Shown here piece after piece: positions 36,222-46,403 of a stretch of 64,000 nucleotides of DNA. Position numbers and translations under genes: made by a program. The DNA lies in assembly GCF_019797865.1 (NCBI RefSeq), contig NZ_CP081869.1, positions 4,788,501 to 4,852,500 of the forward strand, written 5' to 3'. Below the pieces are notes generated by a model. That model was not told where the DNA came from and did no database searches. It worked only from the letters and a program-made list of their open reading frames with translations. Origin of the DNA: Chenggangzhangella methanolivorans. Lineage in GTDB: Bacteria > Pseudomonadota > Alphaproteobacteria > Rhizobiales > Methylopilaceae. How positions within the stretch are numbered: the first letter of the stretch is position 1; each line of letters begins with the position of its first letter.

Positions 36222-37400
36222 TCAGGGCGCGGTCATTTCGATCCGTGGTTCGAACGTCAGCCCGACGACGATTCCGAGCGACGCCGTGGCGAGAAAGATC
36301 CAGCCGGAGGCCGCGCCGATAGCGACGCCCGCGATCGCCTCGCCGGTGATCGCGCCGAGCGCCGTCATGGCCGAGAGCCCGAGCAGGAAGCCGCCGACGA
36401 GCATCGCGGCGCCCTCGCGAAGCGTGAAGCCGGCGATCGCGAAGCGCCCCGAGGACAGCGCGGCGGCGAACGCCCCGGCGATGAAGCCGGCGAGGATCAC
36501 CACATGCTGGTTGAGTCCGAAGGCCTCGAGCGGAACCGCGATCCCGCCGACGCCCTCGCTGAGGCCGGGAAGCTCGGCGGGCGCGAGGCCGATCGCGGTG
36601 GCGAGGACGCGCGCGAGCGTCGCGCATTCGGCGATCAGGCCGAGCGGCTCGCCGGCCGCATAGCTGACCGCGACCAGCGCGCCGAGCAGCGCCCCCGCGG
36701 CCCATGCAGGCCATGGCGAGACGAGGAGGCGATCGCGAAAGGAACCGGCGGTTTCGCCCTTCGGCCGAAACCGCCACAGCGCGGCGGCCATCAGGACGAT
36801 CGCGGCGATCTGGAAGGCGAGGGCGCCGAAATATCCGGTGACTTCAGGCAGCCAGAACCCCGGCGCGCCCGAGACCGCGAGATCCCAGGTCCACGGCCAC
36901 AGCGCGACGCCGGCGGTGAAGCCCGCGAAGGTCGCGAGCATGGCGGGGAGGGCGATCAGCGAGCCTTCGGCGAGGCGGCGCATGTGCACCATCACGCCGC
37001 CGCGCGCGATCACCGACGCGACGCCGAAAAGGAAGCCCGCGACCGGCAGCAGCCAGTGAACGGGTCCGATCCGGGCGTGTTCGGGCGCCTCGAGCCCCAG
37101 CGCGCCGAGCGTCCCGAGCGTCAGCGTGGCGGCCATGGCGAGCGCGGCGAGAAAGCCGAGGAGCTGGCCGGCGTCCTTCAGCTGGAGGAGGTCGCGCCAG
37201 GCGCGCACCAGCGACAATTCTCCGCGCTGGAGCGCGACCCCGAAGGCGACGCCCGCGACCAGCGCCCAGCTGCGATCGCCGAAGCCGCCGTCAAGAATCG
37301 CGAAGAGGCCGGCGACCGACAGGGAGAACGCGAAGACGAGAAGGCCGAGCCCCGGCCGCGGCTCGGAAAGCCGCTTCCAGAAGAGCGGCCGCGTCGTCAC
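36222..37400 (-). CDS. YeeE/YedE-family membrane transporter, cysteine-poor
   Basis: 392 residues with about ten membrane segments arranged as repeats typical of YeeE/YedE (TsuA thiosulfate transporter) proteins. Canonical positions are present but altered: QRGELSLVRAWRDLL replaces the Cys-bearing QR-x-FCF-x-AFRDL, ARGGVMVHMRRLAEGS replaces GGC-x-SG-x-x-x-R-x-GEG, and the third GGC-type loop also lacks Cys. The only cysteine lies in LIAECATLARV. Sulfur-compound transport is therefore uncertain. It overlaps the ABC-F gene by four bases. Confidence 0.75.
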   Translation of the reverse strand: MTTRPLFWKRLSEPRPGLGLLVFAFSLSVAGLFAILDGGFGDRSWALVAGVAFGVALQRGELSLVRAWRDLLQLKDAGQLLGFLAALAMAATLTLGTLGALGLEAPEHARIGPVHWLLPVAGFLFGVASVIARGGVMVHMRRLAEGSLIALPAMLATFAGFTAGVALWPWTWDLAVSGAPGFWLPEVTGYFGALAFQIAAIVLMAAALWRFRPKGETAGSFRDRLLVSPWPAWAAGALLGALVAVSYAAGEPLGLIAECATLARVLATAIGLAPAELPGLSEGVGGIAVPLEAFGLNQHVVILAGFIAGAFAAALSSGRFAIAGFTLREGAAMLVGGFLLGLSAMTALGAITGEAIAGVAIGAASGWIFLATASLGIVVGLTFEPRIEMTAP

Positions 37401-39264
37401 GCGGCGGCGGCCTCCTCAAGCTCGGCGCTCGCGCCGAGCCAGGTCTCCTCGGCCTCGGCGAGCGCCTTGGTGAACTCGTCGCGCCGCCTGCCGAGGGTCG
37501 CGGCCTTTTTGGGCTCGTTCGGGAAGCCGCCGGCCGCCTCGAGCTCGCCGTCGATCTTGGCGATCTCGGCCTGGCACTGGCCCATCAGCTCCTCGAGCGA
37601 GGCGATCTTCTTCTTGAGCGCACCGACGTCGACCCGCTTCGCGCCGGCTCGGACGACTTGCCCGTGCCGCCGCCGGCGTTCTTCGAGGCGCGGCCGGAGC
37701 CGTCGGCGGAGAGGATGTATTTGCGATAGTCGTCGAGATCGCCCTCGAAGGCGCGCACGCCGCCGTCGGCCACGAGCCACAGCCGGTCGGCGGTGGCGTC
37801 GAGCAGGTGGCGGTCATGGCTGATCAGGATGACCGCGCCCGAAAACTCGTTCAGCGCCTGCGCGAGGCTCTCGCGGCTGTCGATGTCGAGATGGTTCGTG
37901 GGCTCGTCGAGGATCAGCAGGTGCGGGCCGTGGAACACCGCCAGTCCGAAGGCGAGCCGCGCCTTCTCGCCGCCCGACATCTTCTCGACCTTGGTGTCGG
38001 CCTTGAGGCCCGAGAACCCGATCTGCGCCACCTTGGACCGAACCTGCGCGTCGCTCGCGCCCGGCATCCGCTGGCGGATGTGGTCGTAGGCCGAGCCGTC
38101 GAGATTGAGGTCCTCGACCTGATGCTGGGCGAAGAAGCCGACCTGCATCCGCTCGGACTTCGACAGCCGCCCGCCCTGCGGCTTCAGTCGATCGGCGAGC
38201 AGCTTGGCGAAGGTTGACTTGCCGTTGCCGTTCGAGCCGAGCAACGCGATGCGGTCGTCCGGGTCGATGCGGAGATCAAGCTTCTTGAGGATCGTCAGAT
38301 CGCCATAGCCGGCCGAGACGCCGTCGAGCGCGAGCAGCGGCGGGGCGAGCTCCTTCTCGGGCTCGGGGATGCGGAACGGCACCACCGAGCGCTCCACGAT
38401 CGCGTTGATCGGCTGCATCTTGGCGAGGCGCTTGACGCGCGACTGGGCCTGCGTGGCCTTGGAGGCCTTGGCCTTGAAGCGTGCGATGAAGGCCTCGAGC
38501 CGCGCCCGCTCTTCCGACTGGGCCTTGGCGGCCTTCTGGTCGAGCAGCAGCTTCTCGCGGCGGGCGGCGTCGAAGCGGTCGTAGTCGCCCTTCCAGAGGT
38601 TCAGCTTGCCGTTCTCGAAATGCAGGATGTGGTCGACCGAGGCTTTCAGCAGGTCGCGGTCATGGCTGATGACGAGGACGGTGCGCGGATATTTGGCGAG
38701 ATAATCCTGCAGCCAGAGCGTGCCTTCGAGGTCGAGATGGTTGGTGGGCTCGTCGAGCAGGAGAAGATCGGGCTCGGAGAACAGAACCGCGGCGAGCGCG
38801 ACGCGCATCCGCCAGCCGCCGGAGAAGTCCGAGCAGGGCCGCTGCTGCGCCGCCTCGTCGAAGCCGAGGCCGGACAGGATCTTGGCCGCGCGCGAGGGCG
38901 CCTCATAGGCGTCGATGTCGATGAGGCGGGTGACGATGTCGGAGATGCGGTGCGGGTCGGTCGCGGTGTCCTGCTCGGCGAGCAGCGCCGCGCGCTCCTT
39001 GTCGGCGGCCAGCACCACGTCGATGAGTGCTTCGGGTCCGGAAGGCGCCTCCTGCGCCACGCGGCCGAGGCGCGCGGATTTCGGATAGGTGATCGCGCCG
39101 TCGTCGGGCTGCATGTCGCCGGCGATCAGCTTGAACAGCGTCGTCTTGCCGGTGCCGTTCCGGCCCACGATGCCGACGCGCGCGCCTTCCGGCACGGCGA
39201 CGGTCGCGCCGTCGATGAGGGTCCGGCCGGCGATGCGGGCGGTGAGGTCGTTCACGTGGATCAT
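37397..39264 (-). pseudogene. ABC-F family ATPase (frame interrupted near the end, probably by a sequencing error)
   Basis: Soluble ribosome-associated twin-ATPase protein of the Uup/YheS type. First domain has Walker A GRNGTGKTT, signature SDFSGGWRMR and LLLLDEPTNHLDLEG. The linker (PtIM) region spans about 230-310. The second has GSNGNGKST, MSGGEKARLAF and LLILDEPTNHLD. Near 37644 one C is missing from a CC pair; restoring it gives SSEPAAKRVDVGALKKKIASLEELMGQ, a C-terminal coiled coil of about 75 residues that reads to 37397. Rebuilt length is about 621 residues. The break spares both ATPase domains. Confidence 0.9.
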
Positions 39265-39367
39265 GGCGGCGTTCTTGTGCAGCCGACCGCGCTGCGCTGC
39301 AAGAGGACGGGTCGCCGCGAGCGCCGATTACGAAAGCGTGATCAGGTTGTCGTCCGACTGACATGGC

Positions 39368-39410
39368 CCCCGATGCAATTGGAGCCGTTCCAATTCCAAA
39401 GTCATCGGGG
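39368..39410 (+). promoter_or_regulatory. Strong stem-loop in the phoX leader that covers the ribosome-binding region
   Basis: Outer arms CCCCGATG (39368-39375) and CATCGGGG (39403-39410) and inner arms AATTGGA (39377-39383) and TCCAATT (39389-39395) form a nested hairpin. Its right arm CGGGG sits nine bases before the ATG at 39420, where a Shine-Dalgarno sequence would be. It could restrict translation, or be a repressor site in DNA. Confidence 0.55.
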
Positions 39411-39419
39411 ACTGCCTAA

Positions 39420-41464
39420 ATGACCGACCACAACGCGCCGCGCGCTGAGGAGCCGATCCTCGACGAAGAGGCGACCGGCATCGACCGTCCGGGCCTGCAC
39501 GCCGCCGCCGGCGAGCGTCCGAAGAACGAGCACTTCGGCGAAATCATCGCGCGCAACATCGAGCGCCGATCCTTCCTGCTCGGCGCCGCCGCCACCGTGC
39601 CGGTGCTGATGACCGCCAAGCTGCCGGGCCTCTCGAACGAGGCGCAGGCGGCCGAGACCGCCGAAGACGCGATCGAGGCCGCGGCCGGCAAGAAGGCCGA
39701 CAAGCTCTCCTTCACCCCCATCCAGCCGACCCAGGCCGACGCGATCGTCGTGCCGGAAGGCTATGAGAGCCAGGTGCTGATCAGCTGGGGCGACCCGCTG
39801 TTCGAAGGCGGGCCGGAGTTCGCCGCCGGAAAGCAGTCGGCCGAGTTCCAGGCGCAGCAGTTCGGCTTCAACTGCGACTTCGTCGGCTACTTCCCGCTCG
39901 AGGACGACAAGAGCGGGCTGCTCGCGGTCAACCACGAATACACCACCGGCACGGACATGTTCCGCGACTACGCGCCGGGCGTGAAGAAATTCCAGGCCGA
40001 CGTCGAGATGGCCGCGCATGGCGGCTCGGTGATCGAGATCAAGAAGTCGGGCGGCCGCTGGTCGGTCGTGAAGAGCGAGAAGTACAACCGCCGCATCACC
40101 GCCGAGACCGAGATGAAGATCACGGGGCCGGCGGCCGGCCACAAGCTGATGCGCACTAGCGCCGACCCCAAGGGCAAGACCGTCTACGGCATGCTGAACA
40201 ACTGCTCGGGCGGCAAGACCCCCTGGGGCACGTGGGCTCACCTGCGAAGAGAACTTCAACCAGTACTTCGCCAACGCCGCCCTCGTCGAAAACGAGGAGC
40301 TCAAGGCTCTCCACGCCCGCTACGGCGTCTCGACCGGCGCGACGGGCCGCCAGTGGGAGAAGTTCTACGACCGCTTCGACACCGTGAAGGAGCCCAACGA
40401 AGCCAACCGCTTCGGCTGGGTGGTCGAGATCGACCCCTACGACCCGACCTTCGTTCCGAAGAAGCGCACCTCGCTCGGCCGCGCCAAGCATGAAGCCGCG
40501 ACCTGCATCCTCGCCAAGGACGGCCGCGTCGTCGTCTACACCGGCGACGACCAGCAGTTCGACTACGTCTACAAGTTCGTCTCGAAGGGCAAATTCGACG
40601 AGACGAACCGCAAGGCGAACTTCGATCTGCTCGACGAGGGCGTCCTCTACGTCGCCAAGTTCCATGACGACGGCACGGGCGAATGGCTCGAGCTGTCCAT
40701 GAACAACCCGGTGCTCGCCGGCCAGTTCAAGAACGACGGCGAGATCCTGGTGAAGACGCGCCTTGCGGCCGACGCCGTCGGCGCGACCGCGATGGACCGT
40801 CCGGAAGACTGCCAGCCGAACCCGGTCACGGGCCGCGTCTACCTGACCATGACCAACAACTCGGCCCGCACCACGCTTCGCGAGGACGCCGGCGAGGTCA
40901 AGGCCAACCCGCGCGTTCCCAACCCGAGCGGCCACATCATCGAGGTCGACGAGGCCGAGGGCGACCACGCCTCTACCCTTCGAGTGGCGCATCTTCCTGC
41001 TCTGCGGCAATCCCGAGATCGACCTCAAGACCAAGCAGAAGCAGCTGAAGCCGGGCCTCGACTCCAAGGCGACGTTCTTCGCCGGCTACGCTGATCCGGC
41101 CGCGCTTGGCAAGGTCGGCTCGCCCGACAACATCGCCTTCGACGGCGAGGGCAATCTCTGGATCGCGACGGACGGCCAGCCTTCGAACGCCGACATCGGC
41201 AATCCGAACGACGCGCTCCACGTCGTCCCGACCCAGGGTCCGGACCGCGGCTATCTGCGCCAGTTCCTCTCCGGCCCGAAGGGCTGCGAGGTCTGCGGTC
41301 CGGAATTCTCGGACGACTTCAAGACGCTCTTCGCCGCGATCCAGCATCCGGGCGAGGGCGGCGGCTTCCCGAACACGATCAGCCGCTGGCCCGACGACAA
41401 GCCTTACGCCCGTCCGGCGGTGATCGCGGTCAAGAACTCCAAGGGCAAGAAGATCGGCCGCTGA
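39420..41464 (+). pseudogene. PhoX-like (DUF839) Tat-exported phosphatase family protein (two frame breaks, probably sequencing errors)
   Basis: PhoX alkaline phosphatases are periplasmic and use calcium and iron. The N-terminus carries a Tat signal with Arg49-Arg50 in IERRSFLLGAAATV. Frame 1 runs to GKTPWGTW; one G too many at about 40236 must be removed to read GTWLTCEENFNQYFANA, typical of the family. Frame 2 continues with DRFGWVV-like EANRFGWVVEIDPYDP, KHEAATCILAKDGRVVVYTGDD and VYLTMTNNSA. One extra C near 40971 must be removed to read ASTFEWRIFLLCGNPE, then SPDNIAFDGEGNLWIATDG to the stop at 41464. Rebuilt length is about 680 residues, normal. A strong terminator follows. Confidence 0.88.
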
Positions 41465-41497
41465 GGCCGGGCGAGCTCTTCAGCCATGCAAAAAAAG

Positions 41498-41530
41498 AAC
41501 CCCGGCCGCCTCGCGCGGCCGGGGTTTTCT
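41498..41530. terminator. Bidirectional terminator between phoX and the pyruvyltransferase gene
   Basis: Perfect 12-bp stem AACCCCGGCCGC (41498-41509) with 41515-41526, a 5-base loop, T-rich on the right (TTTTCTT) and an A run (41490-41496) on the left. It serves the two convergent genes. Confidence 0.82.
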
Positions 41531-41556
41531 TATGTCCGTCGGGACCGATCCTCTCC

Positions 41557-42573
41557 TCAGACGACCGAGTCCAGGATCTCCTTGAGCGACGTCCTGAAGC
41601 TGTCGCGCATCTCCGCGATACGCGCGCCGACCGCCGCGGCGTCGAACTCCGCCGCCGCCTCCATGATCGCGGCCCGATTCCTGGGCGTCTGGGTGAAGCT
41701 CACGAGCAAATGCTCGTGCCCGATCTGCTTGAACAACTCGCCGATCTTGGACGCCCGATCGGACGTGGAGTTCACCGTGCCGATGCACGGCGCCCGCGTT
41801 TCAGCGCGATGATGCACCCGTGATAGCGGGAGCTGACGACGACGCCAGACCCGTCGATCTGCTCGCACAGCTCAGACATCGTCGTCAGCCTGGCTGTCGG
41901 CGAGGCGGGGAAGGTGTCGAAGACGCCTGACGCTTCGTCGGTCGCCGGGAACATGCTGACCACGAGGTCGTCGGGCGCCAGCTCCGCCTCCAAGAGCGTG
42001 TAGACCTGACGGTAGCGGTCGGTCTGCTTGCGCGGAATGACGGTCAGCCGGCCCGGCCGCGTCGGCGCCGGCGCGGCGTCCAGGCGCGGATCGGTGAGGA
42101 TCGGATCGTTCAGGTATCGGACGTCGCTGCGGATGCGCGAGATCATCTCGCACGAAAAATCGTCGCGTCCGGAGACCACTTCGGCCCGCTCCACCAGCGG
42201 GCGGCATTTTTCCAGCGCGTCTTCGGAGACGCCGAGGCTCAGCAGGATGATCGGGATCTTGACGCTCTCGACCCAGCTCTGGCTGTCCATCGGACGGTGG
42301 ACGGACGCCAGGAGGCCGCCTCCGCCGATCACGAGAGCCGAATAGCGATTGACGACTTCGGGATCGCCCGATCGCCGAAGCCGGCTCGATCCTCTGGCCG
42401 AACTCAAACTCGTAGTCGCGCTCCGCCCGGCTGTTCGACGTCGCGTCGACGCCGAGATCGGACCGGACCGCACGAATGTGGGACGCGACCGAGGACGCCT
42501 GAAATTGATCGCCGATGTTGCCGTTCTTGTAGGCTCCAAACAGCAAAACCGACTTTTCCGGCCCCTGGTCCAT
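41557..42573 (-). pseudogene. Polysaccharide pyruvyl transferase family protein (two frame breaks, probably sequencing errors)
   Basis: GT-B-like enzyme family that transfers pyruvate from PEP to polysaccharide sugars. The first part from the ATG at 42573 reads MDQGPEKSVLLFGAYKNGNIGDQFQA, with the NIGDQ motif. Near 42367-42369 one extra base must be removed, giving ASAIGDPEVVNRYSALVIGGGG. The middle has GVVVSSRYHGCIIALKRG. Near 41793 one missing G restores RGAPCIGTVNSTSDRASKIGELFKQIG, the family's typical C-terminal SRxH..I.A...G.P.I and KI.EL..Q. Rebuilt length is about 338 residues. It sits at the edge of a surface-polysaccharide region, so modification of exopolysaccharide is likely. Confidence 0.8.
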
Positions 42574-43218
42574 CGCGCATGTCTTTCATCGTTCGGGAGC
42601 GCTTCGGGTCGACGCTCTTCGTAAAGCGAAGCGTGACGCCACGCCTCGTCGTCATCCGCATTAGGTTGCGAACGAAAGCCGGAATCTAAACGTGAATTCC
42701 GTTATCGCACGATACCACCAAAGATTTCCACGATTCGAAAGAGTGTTAGCATACCCATCATGCTACCCTTCGTGCAGTTTCGAATTGAAGGTTGAAGAAG
42801 TCTGCGACAGTAGCTTTGATCTATTACGTCGGTAGCTTACGGGCGGATGTCACGCGATCGCAACATTCTGTAGAGAACTTTTATCGATAAATTTTGTTGA
42901 ATTTGATTGGCGGCGACAGATTCTGCACTGCACAAGATCATCTTGCTCGGTTGGACCATGTCTTCGTCTCGCACCGGGTCCGTTGCGACCTGTCGCGACG
43001 GTTGGAATGAAACCTTGCTGTAAAGTCGGTTCTTGGCCTGTTAACGAGTATTAATCAGCTTACATGATCGCCTCAGCTCTGGCGATTTGCCGGTATGCGC
43101 TAGGTTTATAAATTAAAAGGGCATTAGATTTTATAAAATCATTGACGTGGTCGAGTTTTAGTGGTGATTGAGTGACGCTTTTCAGTCTGCGCTGCTGGCG
43201 CATCCTTCGGACTCATCC
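42574..43218. other. Long AT-richer non-coding region upstream of phosphomannomutase
   Basis: About 640 bases between divergent genes. From about 42690 to 43165 it is clearly richer in A and T than the surrounding genes, with runs such as TTTTATCGATAAATTTT and TATAAATTAAAAGGG. No ORF of note. Likely a large regulatory region for the polysaccharide genes, of the kind bound by MucR/Ros-type or nucleoid proteins in Rhizobiales; binding sites are not proven. Confidence 0.55.
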
Positions 43219-44721
43219 ATGACCTTCCCAAGTCCTCTGCCGCGCCTCGTCTCAAACACCTACGCCTATGAGACGACGCCGCTGGTGAAGCCGGCGGGGT
43301 TTCGAGAATACGACGCCCGCTGGCTCTTCGGAGAAGAGCTCAACCTGATGGGCGCGCAGGCGCTCGGCATGGGGCTCGGGACGCTGATCCACGAGCTCGG
43401 CGTCGCGCCGGATCTCGTGACGGGTCATGATTTCCGCTCCTATTCGGCCTCGATCAAGATCGCGCTCGTCCAGGGTCTGATGGCGGCGGGCGTGCGCGTG
43501 CGCGACATCGGCCTCGCGGTCTCGCCGATGGCCTATTTCGCCCAGTTCGAGCTCGACTGCGCGTGCGTCGCGATGGTCACCGCGTCGCACAACGAAAACG
43601 GCTGGACCGGCGTAAAGATGGGATGCGAACGGCCTATGACGTTCGGCCCGAAGGAGATGTCGCGACTGAAGGAGATCACCCTGGCGGGCGCCTTCGATCT
43701 TCGCGGCGGCGGCGCTTACGAGTTCGTCGCGAATTTCCCCGAGCGCTATCTCGCCTCGCTGCTCGACCGTCCGAAGCTGTCGCGCCGCATCAAGGTGGTC
43801 GCGGCGTGCGGAAACGGGACCGCCGGCGCCTTCGCGCCGCGCGCGCTCGAGGCCCTCGGCTGTGAGGTGGTTCCGCTCGACGCCGAGCTCGACCATACGT
43901 TCCCGCGCTACAATCCGAATCCCGAAGACCTCAAGATGCTTCACGCCATGCGGGACGCCGTTCTCGAGCACGGCGCCGACGTCGCGCTGGGCTTCGACGG
44001 CGACGGCGACCGTTGCGGCGTCGTCGACGACGAGGGCGAGGAGATCTTCGCCGACAAGGTCGGGGTGATGCTGGCCCGCGACCTCTCGTCGATCCATGCG
44101 GACGCGCAGTTCGTCGTCGACGTGAAGTCGACCGGCCTCTACATGACCGATCCCGTGCTCGTGGCGAACGGCGCGCGCACGGATTACTGGAAGACCGGTC
44201 ACTCCTACATCAAGCGGCGGGTCAACGAACTCGGCGCGCTGGTCGGTTTCGAGAAGTCCGGCCATTTCTTCTTCAACCGACCGATCGGGCTCGGCTACGA
44301 CGACGGGCTGGTCGCGGCCTTCGCGGTCTGCGACATGCTGGACCGCAATCCGGGCAAGCGGCTGTCGGATCTCCGCCGCGCCCTTCCCAAAACCTGGAGC
44401 TCGCCGACCATGTCGCCGCACTGCGCCGACGAGGCGAAATACGGCGTCGTGGCGGCGGTCACCTCCGCGATCGAGGCGATGGCGAGCGGCGGCGAGCGGC
44501 TGGCGGGCGAGGGGATCCGGGACGTGGTGACGACCAACGGCGTGCGAGTCACGCTGCAGGACGGCACCTGGGGCCTGGTGCGCGCCTCGTCGAACAAGCC
44601 GGAGCTCGTCGTCGTGGTCGAGAGCCCGGTCTCGGAGCAGCGCATGCGCGACATCTTCGTCGCCCTCGACGCGCTGTTGAGAACCCATCCCGAAGTCGGG
44701 GCCTACAACCAGACGATCTGA
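43219..44721 (+). CDS. Phosphomannomutase/phosphoglucomutase
   Basis: Interconverts hexose-6-phosphate and hexose-1-phosphate for nucleotide-sugar synthesis. The ATG at 43219 gives about 500 residues; a TTG at 43168 would add 17. REYDARWLFGEELNLMG is the N-terminal signature, the phosphoserine loop is in VTASHNENGWTGVKMG, the metal site is LGFDGDGDRCG, and the sugar-binding loop is in FEKSGHFFFNRP. Length fits the AlgC/ManB type. It lies downstream of a long AT-richer leader and convergent with ugd. Confidence 0.93.
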   Translation: MTFPSPLPRLVSNTYAYETTPLVKPAGFREYDARWLFGEELNLMGAQALGMGLGTLIHELGVAPDLVTGHDFRSYSASIKIALVQGLMAAGVRVRDIGLAVSPMAYFAQFELDCACVAMVTASHNENGWTGVKMGCERPMTFGPKEMSRLKEITLAGAFDLRGGGAYEFVANFPERYLASLLDRPKLSRRIKVVAACGNGTAGAFAPRALEALGCEVVPLDAELDHTFPRYNPNPEDLKMLHAMRDAVLEHGADVALGFDGDGDRCGVVDDEGEEIFADKVGVMLARDLSSIHADAQFVVDVKSTGLYMTDPVLVANGARTDYWKTGHSYIKRRVNELGALVGFEKSGHFFFNRPIGLGYDDGLVAAFAVCDMLDRNPGKRLSDLRRALPKTWSSPTMSPHCADEAKYGVVAAVTSAIEAMASGGERLAGEGIRDVVTTNGVRVTLQDGTWGLVRASSNKPELVVVVESPVSEQRMRDIFVALDALLRTHPEVGAYNQTI

Positions 44722-44735
44722 AGCAGGGCGGTTCT

Positions 44736-44774
44736 GCTGGGCGGACCGCGCCACGGCGGCGCGGTCCGCCCAGC
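44736..44774. terminator. Perfect GC hairpin between phosphomannomutase and ugd
   Basis: A 17-bp perfect inverted repeat (44736-44752 with 44758-44774) with a 5-base loop. There is no T tract on either side. Its place between two convergent genes suggests a bidirectional terminator or attenuating hairpin. Confidence 0.6.
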
Positions 44775-44787
44775 GCTTCCCGAGGCG

Positions 44788-44817
44788 CCGGTCAGCCGGT
44801 AGGTCCTGGCTGACCGG
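44788..44817. terminator. Second GC hairpin between convergent genes
   Basis: Perfect 10-bp inverted repeat CCGGTCAGCC (44788-44797) with 44808-44817 and a 10-base loop, directly after the larger hairpin and 18 bases before the ugd stop. No T tract. Confidence 0.5.
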
Positions 44818-44834
44818 TCGCCGGTCCTATCTGG

Positions 44835-46154
44835 TCACGCGCCGGTCGGAGCGACGGGCCGGATGCTTTCATAAGCGAAGCCCTGCTGGGCGACCTCGGC
44901 GCCGTCGTAGATGTTGCGGAGGTCGACGAGAACCGGCGTCCGCATGGTCTGCTTCAGGCGCTCGAGATCGAGCGCGCGGAAGGCGTCCCACTCGGTCACG
45001 ATCACGAGCGCGTCCGCGCCCTCCGCGCAGTCGTAAGGGTCCTGCGCGAAGTGGACGTCGTCGACGAGGGGACGGGCCTGATCGGTTCCTTCCGGATCGT
45101 AGGCGCGCACCTTCGCGCCGGCGTCCTGAAGCGCGGCGATGATGGAGAGCGACGGCGCGTCGCGCATGTCGTCGGTGTTCGGCTTGAAGGTGAGGCCGAG
45201 CAGCGCGATCGTCATGCCGCGAACCGACCCGCCGCAGGCCTTGATGACCTTGCGGGCGATGGTGCGCTTGCGCTGCTCATTGACCTGCGATGCGGCCTCG
45301 ACGATGCGCAGGGAGATGCCGTTGTCCTGCGCGGTCTTGGTGAGCGCGAGCGTGTCCTTGGGGAAGCACGACCCGCCATAGCCCGGACCGGCGTGCAGGA
45401 ACTTCGAGCCGATGCGGTTGTCCAGGCCGATGCCGCGGGCGATCTCCTGCACGTTCGCGCCGACCTGCTCGCACAGGTCCGCGATCTCGTTGATGAAGGT
45501 GATCTTGACCGCCAGGAACGCGTTGGCCGCGTATTTGGTCAGCTCTGCCGTGCGGCGCGAGGTGAACAGCAGCGGGGCCTGGTTGAGGTAGAGCGGGCGG
45601 TAGATCTCGCGCATGACCGCCTCGGCTCGCTCGTCCTCGCGGCCGACGATGATGCGGTCGGGCCGCTTGAAGTCGGAGATCGCGGCGCCCTCGCGCAGGA
45701 ACTCCGGGTTCGACACGACCGAAAACTCCGCGTCGGGCCGAAGGTCGCGGATGATCCGCTCGACCTCGTCGCCGGTGCCGACCGGGACCGTCGACTTGGT
45801 CACGACCACCGTATAGCCCTCGATCGCCCCGGCGATATCGCGCGCCGCGTCGCGCACATAAGTGAGGTCGGCGAAGCCGTCGCCGCGGCGCGAGGGCGTG
45901 CCCACGGCGATGAACACGGCGTCGGCCGCGCGCACGGCCGGCGCGATCTCGGTGGCGAAGGTCAGCCGCCCGAGGCGGACGTTGTTGGCGACGATCTCCT
46001 GAAGGCCCGGCTCGAAGATCGGGATCCGGCCGGCCATCAGGGCGTCGATCTTCGACTGGTCGAGATCGATGCAGCAGACGTCATGTCCGAAATCAGCGAA
46101 GCAGGCCCCCGAAACGAGGCCGACATATCCAGCACCAACCACGGCGACGCGCAT
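44835..46154 (-). CDS. ugd: UDP-glucose 6-dehydrogenase
   Basis: Oxidises UDP-glucose to UDP-glucuronate. The ATG at 46154 (AAGGA seven bases upstream; a TTG two codons earlier is weaker) gives 439 residues. The Rossmann motif is MRVAVVGAGYVGLVSG. TKSTVPVGTGDE and NPEFLREGAAISDF follow, and the catalytic Cys is in GPGYGGSCFPKDTLAL. LGLTFKPNTDDMRDAPS marks the C-domain. With the epimerase at 49999-51027 it should provide UDP-glucuronate and UDP-galacturonate for polysaccharide synthesis. Confidence 0.96.
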   Translation of the reverse strand: MRVAVVGAGYVGLVSGACFADFGHDVCCIDLDQSKIDALMAGRIPIFEPGLQEIVANNVRLGRLTFATEIAPAVRAADAVFIAVGTPSRRGDGFADLTYVRDAARDIAGAIEGYTVVVTKSTVPVGTGDEVERIIRDLRPDAEFSVVSNPEFLREGAAISDFKRPDRIIVGREDERAEAVMREIYRPLYLNQAPLLFTSRRTAELTKYAANAFLAVKITFINEIADLCEQVGANVQEIARGIGLDNRIGSKFLHAGPGYGGSCFPKDTLALTKTAQDNGISLRIVEAASQVNEQRKRTIARKVIKACGGSVRGMTIALLGLTFKPNTDDMRDAPSLSIIAALQDAGAKVRAYDPEGTDQARPLVDDVHFAQDPYDCAEGADALVIVTEWDAFRALDLERLKQTMRTPVLVDLRNIYDGAEVAQQGFAYESIRPVAPTGA

Positions 46155-46403
46155 GACCAATCCTTAATGGCGGTAGTTCTGACGCCCATCGGGCGACGAG
46201 ACGCTTGAGACTGCGGCGGGCGAGGGGATCACGCGCCGCAGCAGCCGTCGGTGGGGCGGCCGCGCCCGATCATGGATCGTCGCCAGCCGTTGCGATCAAA
46301 CGCGAGTTCTCGGGACTCTGCTAGGCGCGGCCTCAGCGAGGACAGCGACCTAAGGTCGCCTCCGCGCCGCAGGCCCCGCCACGGCCGCGTCGCGCGGAGA
46401 ACG

